From Histoplasma ohiense (lineage: Eukaryota; Ascomycota; Eurotiomycetes; Onygenales; Ajellomycetaceae): a stretch of DNA of 64,000 bases. Positions 55,501 through 64,000 of this stretch are shown in pieces. The notes below the pieces were generated by a model. The model was given only the letters and a program-made list of their open reading frames with translations. It did not search any database and was not told the origin of the DNA. Position numbers and translations under genes: made by a program. The stretch's first letter is position 1; every line of letters begins with the position of its first letter. The stretch lies in assembly GCA_017607445.1 (NCBI GenBank), contig JAEVHH010000001.1, positions 5,952,001 to 6,016,000 of the forward strand, written 5' to 3'.

Positions 55501-55658
55501 TGGCAAGTAATGATCGTGATAAGAAGAATGAGGACAAAGGCATGCGTAAGGGTAAGGAGAAAGGTAGAGGGAATGGGTTGGGCGGTGGTAAATTGAATGT
55601 CAAGATTAAAGTGATTAGTGATGCGTATGTTGGGTTGGAGTGGACCACGGTTTGTTAA
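49578..55658 (+). CDS. SLH1: Ski2-like RNA helicase SLH1 (ASCC3 family), tandem helicase cassettes
   Basis: The helicase of the ribosome-quality-control trigger complex, which splits collided ribosomes; it is related to the spliceosomal helicase Brr2. A single exon encodes 2026 aa, the usual size. An N-terminal helical and acidic region (about 1-290) is followed by cassette 1: Walker A APTGAGKT (about 308), TTPEKWDVV, DEVH (about 428), SATLPNY, QIFGRAGRPQF (about 665) and a Sec63 domain (about 790-1115). Cassette 2 has Walker A SPTGSGKT (about 1170), TTPEKWD, DEIH (about 1271), STACANA in place of SAT, QMLGRAGRPQFD (about 1500) and a second Sec63 domain (about 1640-2020) with a Lys/Gly-rich insert near its end. 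Choice of SLH1 over BRR2 rests on the N-terminal AMADLNLP-type sequence and length; BRR2 remains a less likely alternative. Confidence 0.93.
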   Translation: MSPAIQLAESQWLSQLAAMRQAMADLNLPKTEDLLLSDQGLNLDDGEFSSAPESVEDLWDIISEDDDDERTGDDSDAMVDAKVNGVEPSGKMGVYNLQWLSHKCWAIAERNSSLNASELQQQLISVLAADHPPEELQVSLTEIVGFDDLDFVIDLIAHRHQLISTQGLRGSDDIFSRLQTKSQREDSLRRQDYEHKHEKLAPKQDREGPIYPHVYKAHQAGNTLSVNGRKYGLPVGSSHVEEPRYTEYSIPAAKVGTIGASRKLVAVSEMDGLCRGTFKGYKSLNRMQSLLYPVAYKTNENMLICAPTGAGKTDAAMLTILNVIAKNTIPNPLENHDATEFAVITNEFKIVYVAPMKALAAEVTEKLGKRLAWLGIEVRELTGDMQLSKKEIVQTQIIVTTPEKWDVVTRKGTGDTELVQKVRLLIIDEVHMLHDERGAVIESLVARTQRQVESTQSLIRIVGLSATLPNYIDVADFLKVNRMAGLFYFDASFRPVPLEQHFVGVKGDAGSKKSRENLDIVCFEKVRNMLERGHQVMVFVHSRKETVNAARLLYQMAVENRCADLFSPLEHKNYAQALRDVKTSRGWELRDLVPKGLGIHHAGMARSDRNLMERLFSQGVLKVLCCTATLAWGVNLPAAAVIIKGTQLYSAQEGKPIDLGILDVLQIFGRAGRPQFQDTGIGFICTTHNKLQHYLSAVTSQEPIESRFSRKLVDNLNAEISLGTVTSVSEAVQWLGYSYLFVRMRRNPHGYGIDWAEIRDDPQLVIRRRDLIINAARTLQKSQMIIFNERTEELRAKDVGRIASQYYVLQTSVEIFNVMMTPMANDADVMKMISMSGEFDNIQSRENEFKELDRLRLEALKTEVEGANDTSHAKTNILLQAYISRARIEDFALASDTAYVAQNAARICRALFMVALNRRWGYQCQVLLSTCKSIEKQIWPFQHPFHQFDLPQPILKNLDEKFPASSIESLRDMEPAEIGQLVHNHRMGTTLSKLLDNFPTLSVEAEIAPLNRDVLRIRLYLYPEFRWNDRHHGTSEPYWIWVENSETSEIYHHEYFILSRKKLNDNHEMNFTIPLSDPLPSQIYVRAISDRWLGAETVTPVSFQHLIRPDTESVYTDLLDLQPLPISALKNPILEDIYAQRFQFFNPMQTQIFHTLYHTPANVLLGSPTGSGKTVAAELAMWWAFREKPGSNVVYIAPMKALVRERVQDWRRRLTAPMGLKLVELTGDNTPDTRTIRDADIIITTPEKWDGISRSWQTRGYVRQVSLVIIDEIHLLGGDRGPILEIIVSRMNYIASQSKGSVRLLGMSTACANATDLGNWLGVKEGLFNFRHSVRPVPLEIFIDGFPEQRGFCPLMQSMNRPTFLAIKNHSPEKPVIVFVASRRQTRLTAKDLINFCGMEDNPRRFLHMSEEDLQLNLSRVKDDSLKEALSFGIGLHHAGLVESDRQLSEELFANNKVQILVATSTLAWGVNLPAHLVVVKGTQFFDAKIEGYKDMDLTDVLQMLGRAGRPQFDSSGIARIFTQDSKKGFYKHFLHTGFPVESTLHKMLHDHLGAEISAGTITTKQDALDYLTWTFFFRRLHKNPSYYGLEISAEEHNTMAAQQMASDFMIELVDKSLEELAESSCILLDSATGDVDPTPYGKIMSYYYLSHKTIRYVISHAKPNPTFADALSWMCSATEFDELPVRHNEDLVNAELAQNLPLPITTMGSSLPMWDPHIKAFLLLQAFMSRIDLPITDYVGDQISVLDQGIRIIQACIDLLAELGFPNACTMMMTLLQCIKSARWPDDHPLSILPGIDPTQNSETSSGSHLSPSLHSLLSLPQSTLAALPRTLNLPPQTSTQFSKALSLLPVVSISISDQSSTGLTVLLTRKQPIPSRGGQRRTTAPCDDQSFRIYAPHFPKPQTEGWFVLVTANADLSAGTQEDILALKRVSWSSATGTARVGERADVMARANVRFPEGWNMGDDHIDGAELDMASNDRDKKNEDKGMRKGKEKGRGNGLGGGKLNVKIKVISDAYVGLEWTTVC

Positions 55659-56070
55659 TAAATTCTTGTATATAGAAAGTGAGAGAGAGCGCGATAAAAT
55701 TGGGTTGGAGCTTGAATGAAAATAATATGAAACATGAAATGAACAAATGCTGTATCATTTCTTTGTGAAATGTTGCATGAAAATGCTTCAGACTGTGTAT
55801 ATTGGTGACTTCTTTGTCCTCAATCTTTTCTCAAAGTTATACGTTTGATCAACTGTTGGAGGACAGTATCAAAAAGAAATACCAATATGCACCAGGTAAA
55901 AATCAACTGAGAATTAGATCTCCAGGTCAAAAGTTCAAGTCAGAACTGTATGAGTTGCAGTATCTGATACTGCTAAAATATATACAGAGAATCAAGGTAT
56001 GCATATATACAAAATAAGAGTGAGAGAAAAATAAGTACTGGCAGCATGAAGCCATAGAGATGATGGACAG

Positions 56071-56104
<34 letters not shown>

Positions 56105-56394
56105 ACCTCTAAAGTGGAAAATTAAAACTAAGAGATGAAATCAAGGAAGAAGAAAGGCGTAACTGAAAATCAAAATGTGTAATGGGAAAAAAGTGCAAAA
56201 AACGCCTATGGGATTTCAATATCATTGTATCCTTATATATTAAAAACTTTTTGCGGAATCCAACCTGTCTACCACTATGTACGGGACAAACTCCACAGCG
56301 TTCTGAATCCAATAGCCGAGTTCCAAGACTAACCCCTCCAACAAATCCCCTCTCACCCCCAAAATATCGCAGCGAATCAAATACTCCAAAATGG
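55659..56394. other. Convergent intergenic region with a 28-base poly(A) run
   Basis: 55659-56075 is AT-rich. CpG is scarce after 55690 (one at 55840 or so). A run of 28 A lies at 56076-56103. A retroposed sequence with an A tail is possible, but I found no duplication of the following GACCTCT upstream. The remainder is the 3' flank of the next minus-strand gene. Confidence 0.45.
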
Positions 56395-58705
56395 CTAGAG
56401 AAGCCCCGCTTCCGCAACTTCAATCGGGACCTCTTGAGATTTCTCTCTCTCATGGCCCTTCGACACCGAAATCAGCGTGGGCGTAGCCGACCTCTTCTCG
56501 CCAAATCGTTCGTCAGGGCGACGCAAAGAATCACTTCGCATCGCGCTCATCGGCACGATTACCTGCTTTGGTTTTTTTGTCACGGAAACTGACCGCGCAA
56601 CAGATATTTCGATGGCGTTCATGGCTTGGCGGTTGGCGTTGTCTTTGGTGCTGGGGGTTGGTCGGGACATGGGTTTTGGCCTCGTCCGGTATTGCGGGAG
56701 AGCGGGAGGTGGTTGAACAGGGACGGGCGGGAGCGCAATGGTAGGAGATGGGGCTGGAGGCGTTGGCGGCGGTTTTCGTTGAGGAGGCGGTGGTCGTGGT
56801 TGTGGTAGCCATTGCTCAATATCAATTGCTGGGTAAATGGGAGCCGGTTTCCTGGGTTTAGATTCGGATTTTGGCTGTAGTGGTGCTGGCGAGATGATGT
56901 GATGCGGCTCTTCGAATAACATTGCTACAACTGACTCATCGGATCGTGTTTTGCGGATATTTGGCGGTTGTGAGGGATTCTTAAATTCAGTAGAGGAAGA
57001 CTCCCTAGCTTCTTCCTTTGCCGGCGAATTTTTCGGGTAAGCGTGGATCTCTTCTCCTGTCATTCGTTTGCTTGAAGGACTGTAAGGTTGTTCGATTGCA
57101 GCAAACGATTCCTCTGATTTGATCGTCCGGAGCCTTTGCGATCGTACCACACTCTTCGATTTGGCAGATACCGGGTCAAGTTTTGCAGCAGGATTCAATA
57201 TTTCCCACAGAGGTTCGTCAGGAGAAACGGGGACGACTTTGTTGTAAGCAAATGGTACAGCCTCATCTTCATCGGATGACATACTGATATCCGATGAGGA
57301 CGGCGATGTAGATTCCATTGACAAATATGATGATCCTTCCGATACCCACTGGCTACGAGAGCTTGAAGATGTGGCCATGGATGATGTCCCTCCTTGTGGG
57401 GTTGCGCAATCTTTTGTAGATATGACCTTCTCGTTCAATTCTGTCCCTGACGATCGTGGATTAGTATTTGACTGCTGTAATGGGATATTCTGGCGGGGTA
57501 AGTTTGAGTTATGGAGTGTCTTAGGAGGTTTTGCTGTTGGCGCTGCAGGGAAAAGGGTGAATGTCGGCGATTTGGGAGCGGGAGGTGTTCCTCGCATTGG
57601 CAATGCCATTTCGGGGTGTCCCAATTCCTCCTATTGTATCACTGGTTAGTTGTAAGAAGACCTTGAAAAAGATGTGTCAACCATTCACCTCTTCGTAATG
57701 GGTTTCCAGCGTATTGAGGGTTTTGCTTCGACTAGCTAATAGCGTCGTAGGGGTTGGCTTGTCCAAAACGCTTCCAAACATGACACTGTATCTCTCCATG
57801 TGGACTTCAGGAATCTCAACGTTCAGCAACGAACGTGTAACATCCTCTGGTCCTGACAGTGAACCTGGCAATATTACTTCTGGCTTCAATGGCTTCGCTA
57901 CTGGTTTAGCCTGATGGGGAGCTCTTTTATTGGGCTTCGGAGGCTCCGCATACTTGACCAGTTTCCTTTGTTCTTTTCCTCCAGGCGATTTGGAGACATC
58001 TTTCCCTGACTTCCGTGAAAGTTTACCCATACGATGTTCAAATTCAAGATCATCCCATGGAGTGTGACTTTCAGAAGACGCCTCGAGATTCCGGGAGTCG
58101 TGAGAATCCGCCATTCGATCACGAGATTCATGGCTGGTTGTTGGTCGATTATGATGCTGAAGTTGGTCAAAATCAACATCAGGTTGTTGTTGTAGTTGTT
58201 GTTGCTGTTGTTGCAGTGAATTCTTCGCCTTGAAGAAGTCGCTAATTTTCTTCCATTTGCTCGGTTTAGGTCTCCAGGATTCCGATTCTGCAGTTCCCAC
58301 TAGTTCCATCAAATCGAAATCTATGGCTGGTGGGGATACAGCATACGAAGGTGTATACTGAACGGTCCTGTACATAGTGGGGCTTCCCACTGCCATGCCT
58401 ATCATCGCTGTGCCATCGTCCGATGCAGTGCTTTCGTGGAGGTGGAAGGAAGGTGATTGTGCCGGTGATGCGGACAGCTGGAAATCAAAGCCGGGCGCGG
58501 GAGAGGCTTTCCATTCCTCCCGTGGCGGACCAGCATGTGTATTAAAAGTGTTGTTTCGTTTAGGAACAACGTTACTGGTTGAGGTCTGCCCGTCACCTTG
58601 TAGACCTGAATGGGGTAGCGCATCTGTGATATTCAATCTCGGCCCTTGTAGGGTGCCACCGGTTGTATTTGCACGCTGTCTGGTTCTGGTGCTGAAGGCT
58701 TTCAT
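56395..58705 (-). CDS. Uncharacterised low-complexity fungal protein (750 aa)
   Basis: Exons on the minus strand: 58705-57689 and 57630-56395, joined by a 58-nt intron (GTGAAT donor, ACTAACC branch site, TAG acceptor) so that THYEE continues into ELGHPEMALP. I recognise no catalytic domain. Visible features are a conserved-looking N-terminal block (SESWRPKPSKWKKISDFFKAK, about residues 140-160), a Gln run (about 165-176), a basic segment (about 225-270), and the segments HMERYSVMFGSVLDK and LASRSKTLNTLETHYEE (about 305-340). A Ser-rich region and a long Pro-rich tract (about 590-670, PPPQRKPPPTPP) follow. It is probably intrinsically disordered, like fungal scaffold or polarity-related proteins. 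It has no signal peptide or membrane segment. Confidence 0.8.
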
Positions 58706-60052
58706 GGTTATTTTAGTGGTCGTTCATATGTTTATGTTACACCTGAATATTGGATAATTAAGGACATATATGGACAAGAATGCTGACGAAACCTAGCGGG
58801 GGAGAATGGGAATAACGATGTCAAATAAAAATGAATGGACGGCTTTCCAGAAAACCACAATAGAGGGAAAAATGAATGTAGAGAATTGAAGATGCAACCG
58901 CAACCGGCGCAAAAGAACGTAGATAAAAATGACCGAAAGTACAGAAAGGATTACAGTGGCGAAGGGGGGGACTAAACAGCGCAGTAGTGTCACAACGGTG
59001 AGAGGAAGAGAGGAGAAAGTCCACGGGGCGGGAGGAGTGGAGTTGAGACAGGACGAGGCAGGTCGATGTTCTCCATGATTATTTCGATACTTGGACCATT
59101 CAGGTTATGTCGCAAGTTGCGACAACAAGGATATGGGTGGACTGGGAGTTGCGGCAATCTAGACTGCTGAAACACGCCTTCTAGCGGTTTGCTTGCCGAG
59201 TGTGTGATAATAACTACTATATTAGGGTCAGCAACTATTTATTGTCGTAGCAGAATATCCCACGGATAGTCATCCCACTGCATCGAGAGAAGGATTATTC
59301 TCGAAATCAACTCTTCGGAGCGTAATCAACAGCAGTGTTGACTAAAGGAGATGAGATGAGATCACTCAACCCCTCAAGGGTCTTGTCCCTGGCGCTGCAT
59401 GGTTCCCTGTCGTCTCTCACTGGTTGAATTGTTCGCGACCTGAATAGCAAATTACACCCAAGTTGCTGACAATAAGGGCCAGACTCAGCCGGCGGAATAC
59501 CGGCCTGTGATAACATACCAGCCAGCCTCTTTCTTTGATATTTCGCAATCATGTCGTTGATCTCTTTCCTTCATTACCAATGGGTCACTCTGAAACCTGG
59601 GTTTGAGATATCTGGGATTGCTGGGGTGTAAATAATCCCGAGAGATTTGATTCCTGGTCAACCGCTGCCAATCACACTCTGTCGGAACTGGATGAAGTCC
59701 GAATATTGACCCAAATACTGAATATCAATAAAATGAATTGAATTGATTATCCGACACACTCTTCATATACGACTATCTCCGAACAGCATCCTAGGATGCT
59801 AGGGTGGCCGGAGACGGAGTCGAGCTGACAAACCATTGTTCAGCTCTAGTTATCAATGCGCTTGTATGCTCTAAGCATTTAAAGGGATATAGTCCCCAAA
59901 CCATGGTCTATCAGACAGGTTGTCTCCCCCACAAAGGAAGTTCAATCAGGGAAGCATTTGAAACAGGGTCACAATAAAAGTAAACAAACAAACAAATAAA
60001 AACCGAACCCCGCTTAAAATTATCCTACTATCAAATAATCCAGCCATCCGCC
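58706..60052. other. Intergenic, divergent upstream region
   Basis: About 1.3 kb between divergent genes with only short frames. A/T and AAAC repeats at 59985-60001 lie just upstream of the monooxygenase start. No supported gene or repeat. Confidence 0.5.
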
Positions 60053-61374
60053 ATGGCAGATATGGAGGTTCCTCAACATGTTGCAATAGTTGGCGGTGGT
60101 CTCTCGGTATGGCAGTTTCACCCCTCCTTCCCAACCAGAGGCACAATATAACCAACTCTTTGCAACAGGGCCTCAGCCTTGCGCTCGCGTTACACAAAGT
60201 TCACATACCGTGCACCGTGTATGAAGGGCGGGATGAATCCTACGAAGCCGGGGGTGGGATAACCCTTTCACCGAACGCGCTCCGAATCCTCGATAAATTA
60301 GATGTGTTCGCGCGTGTCCGCGACAAGGGTTTCCATTTTGACACCCTAGCTTTCAGCGATGGTGATGGAGTGATCAAAGATCTCTACTATTTTGGTTCCG
60401 AGAAGCTGTACGGCTACAGAGGTTTCCGTATTATGCGTCATCTGCTCATTAATGAAATGAAGCTGATGCTTCGGGAAAACGGGACGCAAATACATTTCAA
60501 CAAGCAATTCTCGAAAGTCATCCGTGATTCGCAAGATGAAGTCGTGATTGAGTTTGCCGACGGATCGGTCGAAACTTCTGCTATAGTGATTGGTGCTGAT
60601 GGTATCCATTCAACTGTTCGCAACCATATTGTTCCAGACGTGAAACCGGTTTATTCTGGTATGATGGCTATTAGCAGTGTCTGTCCCCGGTCCAGCCTTC
60701 GTATTCCTGAGAACTTCTATCTCCCTGCGCACATTTTGTCCAAAGCTGGCGCGTTTTTGATGGTCCCCCAAGAGATTGACGGCTCTCAGCTCCTAATTGG
60801 TTCACAGCGACGTTTTCCCGAGAAGGATAAGGATGGTTGGGATGCTCTGGCAGCCGACAAGCAAGGGCTATTGGACATGCTGCGAGAGAATCAGGGCGAC
60901 TGGCCCGACATTGTCCAATCTGCACTCGAAAATGCACCTGTTGAGAACATGGGTATCTGGCCATTCTACGGGATCCCGAAGTTCAGCAAGTGGGCCAGCT
61001 CCACTGATCGGGTTATTGTATTGGGCGATGCTGCACATGCAATCCCGCCCACAGCTGGTCAGGGTGTCAATCAAGCGTTCGAAGACGTGAATATGCTAGC
61101 TTTACTGCTCTCAAATCTATCCCAAAAGACCCCCCTTGGGGAGGCTTTGAAATTTTGGCAGCAATACCGCCAGCGCCGGATCGATAAAATCCTGGATCTT
61201 ACCCAGAAGATGAATGCCAAGCGTCTGCCTCCTGCAGAACAAGCCAAGCTTCCACCGGGCTCAGTCTGGGCTGACGATTCAGCAACCACGGGAGAAGGCG
61301 GCCAATTAAGGTGGCTGTATGAACCAGACCTCGATGAGGACGTTGCAGAGTGGCTTGCTAATCGTGGTTCATGA
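60053..61374 (+). CDS. FAD-dependent monooxygenase (salicylate-hydroxylase/UbiH-like)
   Basis: A flavin aromatic hydroxylase-type enzyme; the substrate is unknown. Exons 60053-60106 and 60169-61374 (62-nt intron, GTATGG donor, CAG acceptor) give 419 aa. The intron splits the dinucleotide-binding motif, and splicing restores VAIVGGGLSGLSLALAL. Other signatures: the acidic ribose-binding end of beta-2 (YEGRDE), the DG motif GADGIHSTVR (about residue 160), and the GD motif GDAAHAIPPTAGQGVNQAFED (about 303). These are the three hallmarks of group A flavin monooxygenases. No transmembrane segment is seen. Neighbours do not suggest a gene cluster, although a membrane protein lies convergent downstream. 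Confidence 0.92.
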
Positions 61375-62398
61375 AAAGAGGGCCTGTTTCTTGTTGTATT
61401 TTGCTTTGCATACGTTTTTGTATTTGTCGCGACTATTAACTATATGTCAACGTTCCAGGAGAGCCGAAATCATGAAATCGGAGGGAGCAAGAGAGATATT
61501 AGAGAGCGCGATGCACATCAAAATGAACACTGCTCACATGAACAGTTGTATTCGAGCAGGCCAGCAGTTACAATTGGTCAACCAGTCCACCAATCAATCA
61601 GAACTACTATGCTACTTGACAGCTCGCTTCAGCATCCTGCGTAGTGTAGTACATCGCCCGTCATCTGTCAATGAGCGGCGGAGATCAATTCCTTCCTTCA
61701 AGAGCTAATGCACCGCCTAATTCCCCGATTTCAGCGCGGGATGATGTAGGAGCTAGCGACGCAGGCAAAATGAGTTCCACATGAAATCCGAGCAAATGAG
61801 AAGAGCCTTGGGCCATGCCCAATGAGCCTGCGTCTGGAACCCTGGTCCAGGATTTTCCCATGGCACCCAGCATGGCGATGTAGAAATAGCCACTACTGTT
61901 TCTGGGCACATCCGATCATACTCAGCTAAAATACATTCGCTAACATATCTTCCTTGAATACGTCTGTGTGATAAAAGGAAGATGGAGAGAGTGGAGCACT
62001 GCATATAATTTATACTTCGAATATCAGTACTCTGGATCCGGATATATTAAGTATTGAGCGCGTTACATCGTGAAATCGTGCATTCGTAGTATCATAAGGT
62101 AAAAAAACCACAGGGCCAGATCATGATCACCAAATTCCGGTTCCGTTCAACATTTCTCATACTGCTAACTCATCCTGATGACTGGAGACAGGGGTAATCT
62201 TGCCAAAGCATTAAACTTATTGGAACACCTGGGAGTTCAAATCATTTTGCAGCAAACGCATTTGCAAAAAGCCAACGCCCAATCTGTGCGAGGAATTGCT
62301 CGTGAAAGTTCGTGCTAATGGCGTTTCGCCATGGTGTAGCCCTTGATTGAACTAGAGCCACCCTCGACCGACATCCTACCAGCCTATCCCGAACATAT
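61375..62398. other. Convergent intergenic region
   Basis: 3' side of the monooxygenase and of the membrane-protein gene. Frames up to 129 codons overlap the monooxygenase end or lack motifs. No supported feature. Confidence 0.45.
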
Positions 62399-63361
62399 TC
62401 ATAAACAAACAGCGCCGTCGGTTGTGCTTGTTGACGCGTCTCGAGACTGGCGGACAATCATCCCCAGACGCAGGGCCCAATCATCCCGTTTCGTCTCTCG
62501 GATAAGTTCATTAGCAAGGTCCAATCTTCTAGCATACTTTATAGACTCCCCCATGGCCGAGATTCTCCTGCCATGCATGTAGAGTTCTGATGTCATTGCG
62601 TTCGCGCAGGCTAGCAGAGCTGTCGAGAAGACGAAAAGCGCGAGAATTAGAATCTGTCCCGATTTGCTCACGTTGCTGACAAGAGCAACGTCGGTATAAA
62701 CAAGCAATGTTGCGAATGCGGTGACCGAGTCTTCGATAAAGGAGCAGTCTCGTAGCCATTGACCTGACGTCACAGCCTTCAAATCATCTACCGCCCCCTG
62801 AAGTCTAATCCAGCGGTCTTGGCTGAGGAGGATGAGCAGATCACCCTGAACACCGGGCTCAGAGGCACCTTTCCAGCCAATCGTGCTTCGTCGGCGGATG
62901 ATGAGTACATTGCAGAAGCGAGCGAAAATTAACGCGACCAGTGCAGAGACGCCCCACCAGTCCCGCGCGACAATTAAGACTGCTAGGACTGCTAGCGACG
63001 CGATGGGGCCAAGGAGGTAGGGGATGGTTGAGATACTGGAGAGTGCAAGTATTGGAAACACTGCGTCCAATGTCCGACCGAGTTTGCCATTTGTTTTCAA
63101 AGCTGAAGTACTAGTAACTCTTAGATATGTGAGATGGCCAGTGACGCCCATCTTCTGCAGGAAGAGCACCGTCGCGGGATTTTCAACGCGGAAGACATAT
63201 CCAGATGTCAGGGCGGCGACCGCTGGGTGCTCTCCGTTGTTGAGTTCGGGCGCCGACTGTTGTCGATGTATACCGGGACAGAGGACAAGTATGTCGAGAA
63301 GAGCTGAAGTACCAGTTAGAGCGGTCCTTTTAGCGAGCACGGAAACTTCTGCGATGGCCAC
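62399..63361 (-). CDS. Multi-pass membrane protein, 5' end unresolved
   Basis: The minus-strand frame is open for about 320 codons to the stop at 62399. It has about five hydrophobic segments: three in tandem (FPILALSSISTIPYLLGPIA, ASLAVLAVLIVA, GVSALVALIFARF) and two near the C-terminus (VTAFATLLVYTDVALV, GQILILALFVFSTALLACA). It ends in a cytosolic-type charged tail (LANELIRETKRDDW). I recognise it only as a fungal uncharacterised membrane-protein type. The first codon at 63361 is GTG, not ATG. The frame stays open upstream to about 63470 (DQVEIYSRSWNFLP) without any ATG, so the start must be in an upstream exon that I could not place. The coordinates given are the safe core. Confidence 0.6.
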   Translation of the reverse strand: MAIAEVSVLAKRTALTGTSALLDILVLCPGIHRQQSAPELNNGEHPAVAALTSGYVFRVENPATVLFLQKMGVTGHLTYLRVTSTSALKTNGKLGRTLDAVFPILALSSISTIPYLLGPIASLAVLAVLIVARDWWGVSALVALIFARFCNVLIIRRRSTIGWKGASEPGVQGDLLILLSQDRWIRLQGAVDDLKAVTSGQWLRDCSFIEDSVTAFATLLVYTDVALVSNVSKSGQILILALFVFSTALLACANAMTSELYMHGRRISAMGESIKYARRLDLANELIRETKRDDWALRLGMIVRQSRDASTSTTDGAVCL

Positions 63362-63470
63362 AAGACCTGCAGCGTTTAGTGAAACTCCGGAAACTGGTAA
63401 AAAGTTCCAAGAACGGGAATAAATTTCGACCTGATCGCAACTATTAATGAGATGTTTTGTGGGGGGAGCT

Positions 63471-64000
63471 ATTTAAAGAACCCTGTCGACCTAACGCACC
63501 TGATGCGGGATGAACATATTCAAACTCTGGGACACAAAAGACAGCATATCTGAGACACAATCCATTGCAGACATCCACGGCGATCTGAGGCTCTTTATTG
63601 AAATTATCACTGCTATGAATTGCGAAAAAGCCGCAGATACGTTCGCTGCCTGTACACTCGTCAGCCGGATGGCTGGTTGGATGGCAGGGGAACTTTGCTG
63701 CATGATTGGATTGGTGACGGCTTGGATGACTCGGGCGCCTCGTTCAAGCTTGCGAACTTCGCCACGCCCCGGGCGCAATTCGAGGAATAAGATACTGCAA
63801 TGTGGTTGGAGAGAAAACGGAGGCTTGAAAAGCCACCAGCAACGGGAACCCATGCGCCTTTAGCATCTCCGATACTGTGCAGGAGCTTGCAGAAACAGCC
63901 TCGCATGTTGCAGAAGTTCCTCATATTCCAGAGTTGCGGCTCTATTGACTATGGGTTGAACATAAATCAGCCCATAGGACGCTGTCCGGGCTGTGCTCTC
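63471..64000. other. Right edge: ambiguous overlapping frames, possibly the 5' exon of the membrane protein
   Basis: Frames of about 117 (+) and 120 (-) codons overlap at 63491-63863. The minus frame ends at a possible GTGCGT donor near 63495, but joining it to the membrane-protein frame needs an acceptor that I could not find in phase. No domain is recognisable on either strand. Confidence 0.3.

Noticed and set aside
63510..63863. 117-codon plus-strand frame at the right edge
   Set aside because: A minus-strand frame of similar length overlaps it, neither has a domain, and the window ends before context can decide.

Overview
The window looks like a chromosome segment from a filamentous ascomycete, most likely a Eurotiomycete of the Onygenales type. 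The evidence is: short introns (about 50-120 nt) with GTRNGT donors, CTAAY/CTGAC branch sites and YAG acceptors; a fungal gene set (MED17, ISN1, NTE1, Lunapark/LNP1, SLH1, a YKT6-like SNARE, two NLR-type genes); and repeats almost emptied of CpG, a pattern I recall being described for Coccidioides and its relatives. The taxon is an inference, because no database was searched.

Bases 1 to about 19,050 are a transposon graveyard with at least three nested layers. The oldest is a Helitron whose RepHel gene lies on the minus strand. It is split into 459-5082 and 18441-about 18600 by a 13.35 kb insertion. That insertion is a minus-strand Ty3/Gypsy element with a chromodomain: 263-bp LTRs at 5083-5345 and 18173-18435, and a 5-bp target duplication with one transition. 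Its reverse transcriptase gene is in turn split by a younger plus-strand Gypsy chromovirus at 9979-15924, with 471-bp LTRs and a perfect ATAGT duplication. The young element keeps its architecture: leader, gag, a -1 frameshift heptamer, PR-RT-RH-IN-chromodomain, polypurine tract, and a Tf1-like self-priming site directly after the 5' LTR. Damage in all layers is overwhelmingly C:G to T:A change at CpG, and in the older layers also at CpC/GpG, with CpA spared. That is not the classic CpA signature of RIP.

From about 19.5 kb the sequence becomes ordinary gene space. In order: MED17 (+), ISN1 (+, with tiny exons), an AT-rich repeat relic, a nucleoside-phosphorylase/NACHT/ankyrin NLR (-) with two apparent frameshifts, NTE1 (+), LNP1 (-), a 2-oxoglutarate/Fe(II) dioxygenase (+), an HD-domain hydrolase (-), an alpha/beta-hydrolase/NACHT/WD40 NLR (+), a divergent YKT6-like R-SNARE (-), SLH1 (+), an uncharacterised low-complexity protein (-), an FAD monooxygenase (+) and a multi-pass membrane protein (-) with an unresolved 5' end.

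The genes do not form one pathway. They are housekeeping genes (transcription mediator, purine nucleotide breakdown, phospholipid turnover, ER junctions, membrane fusion, ribosome quality control) interleaved with two NLR-like receptors of different architecture. One of the receptors is probably broken and lies nearest the transposon block.
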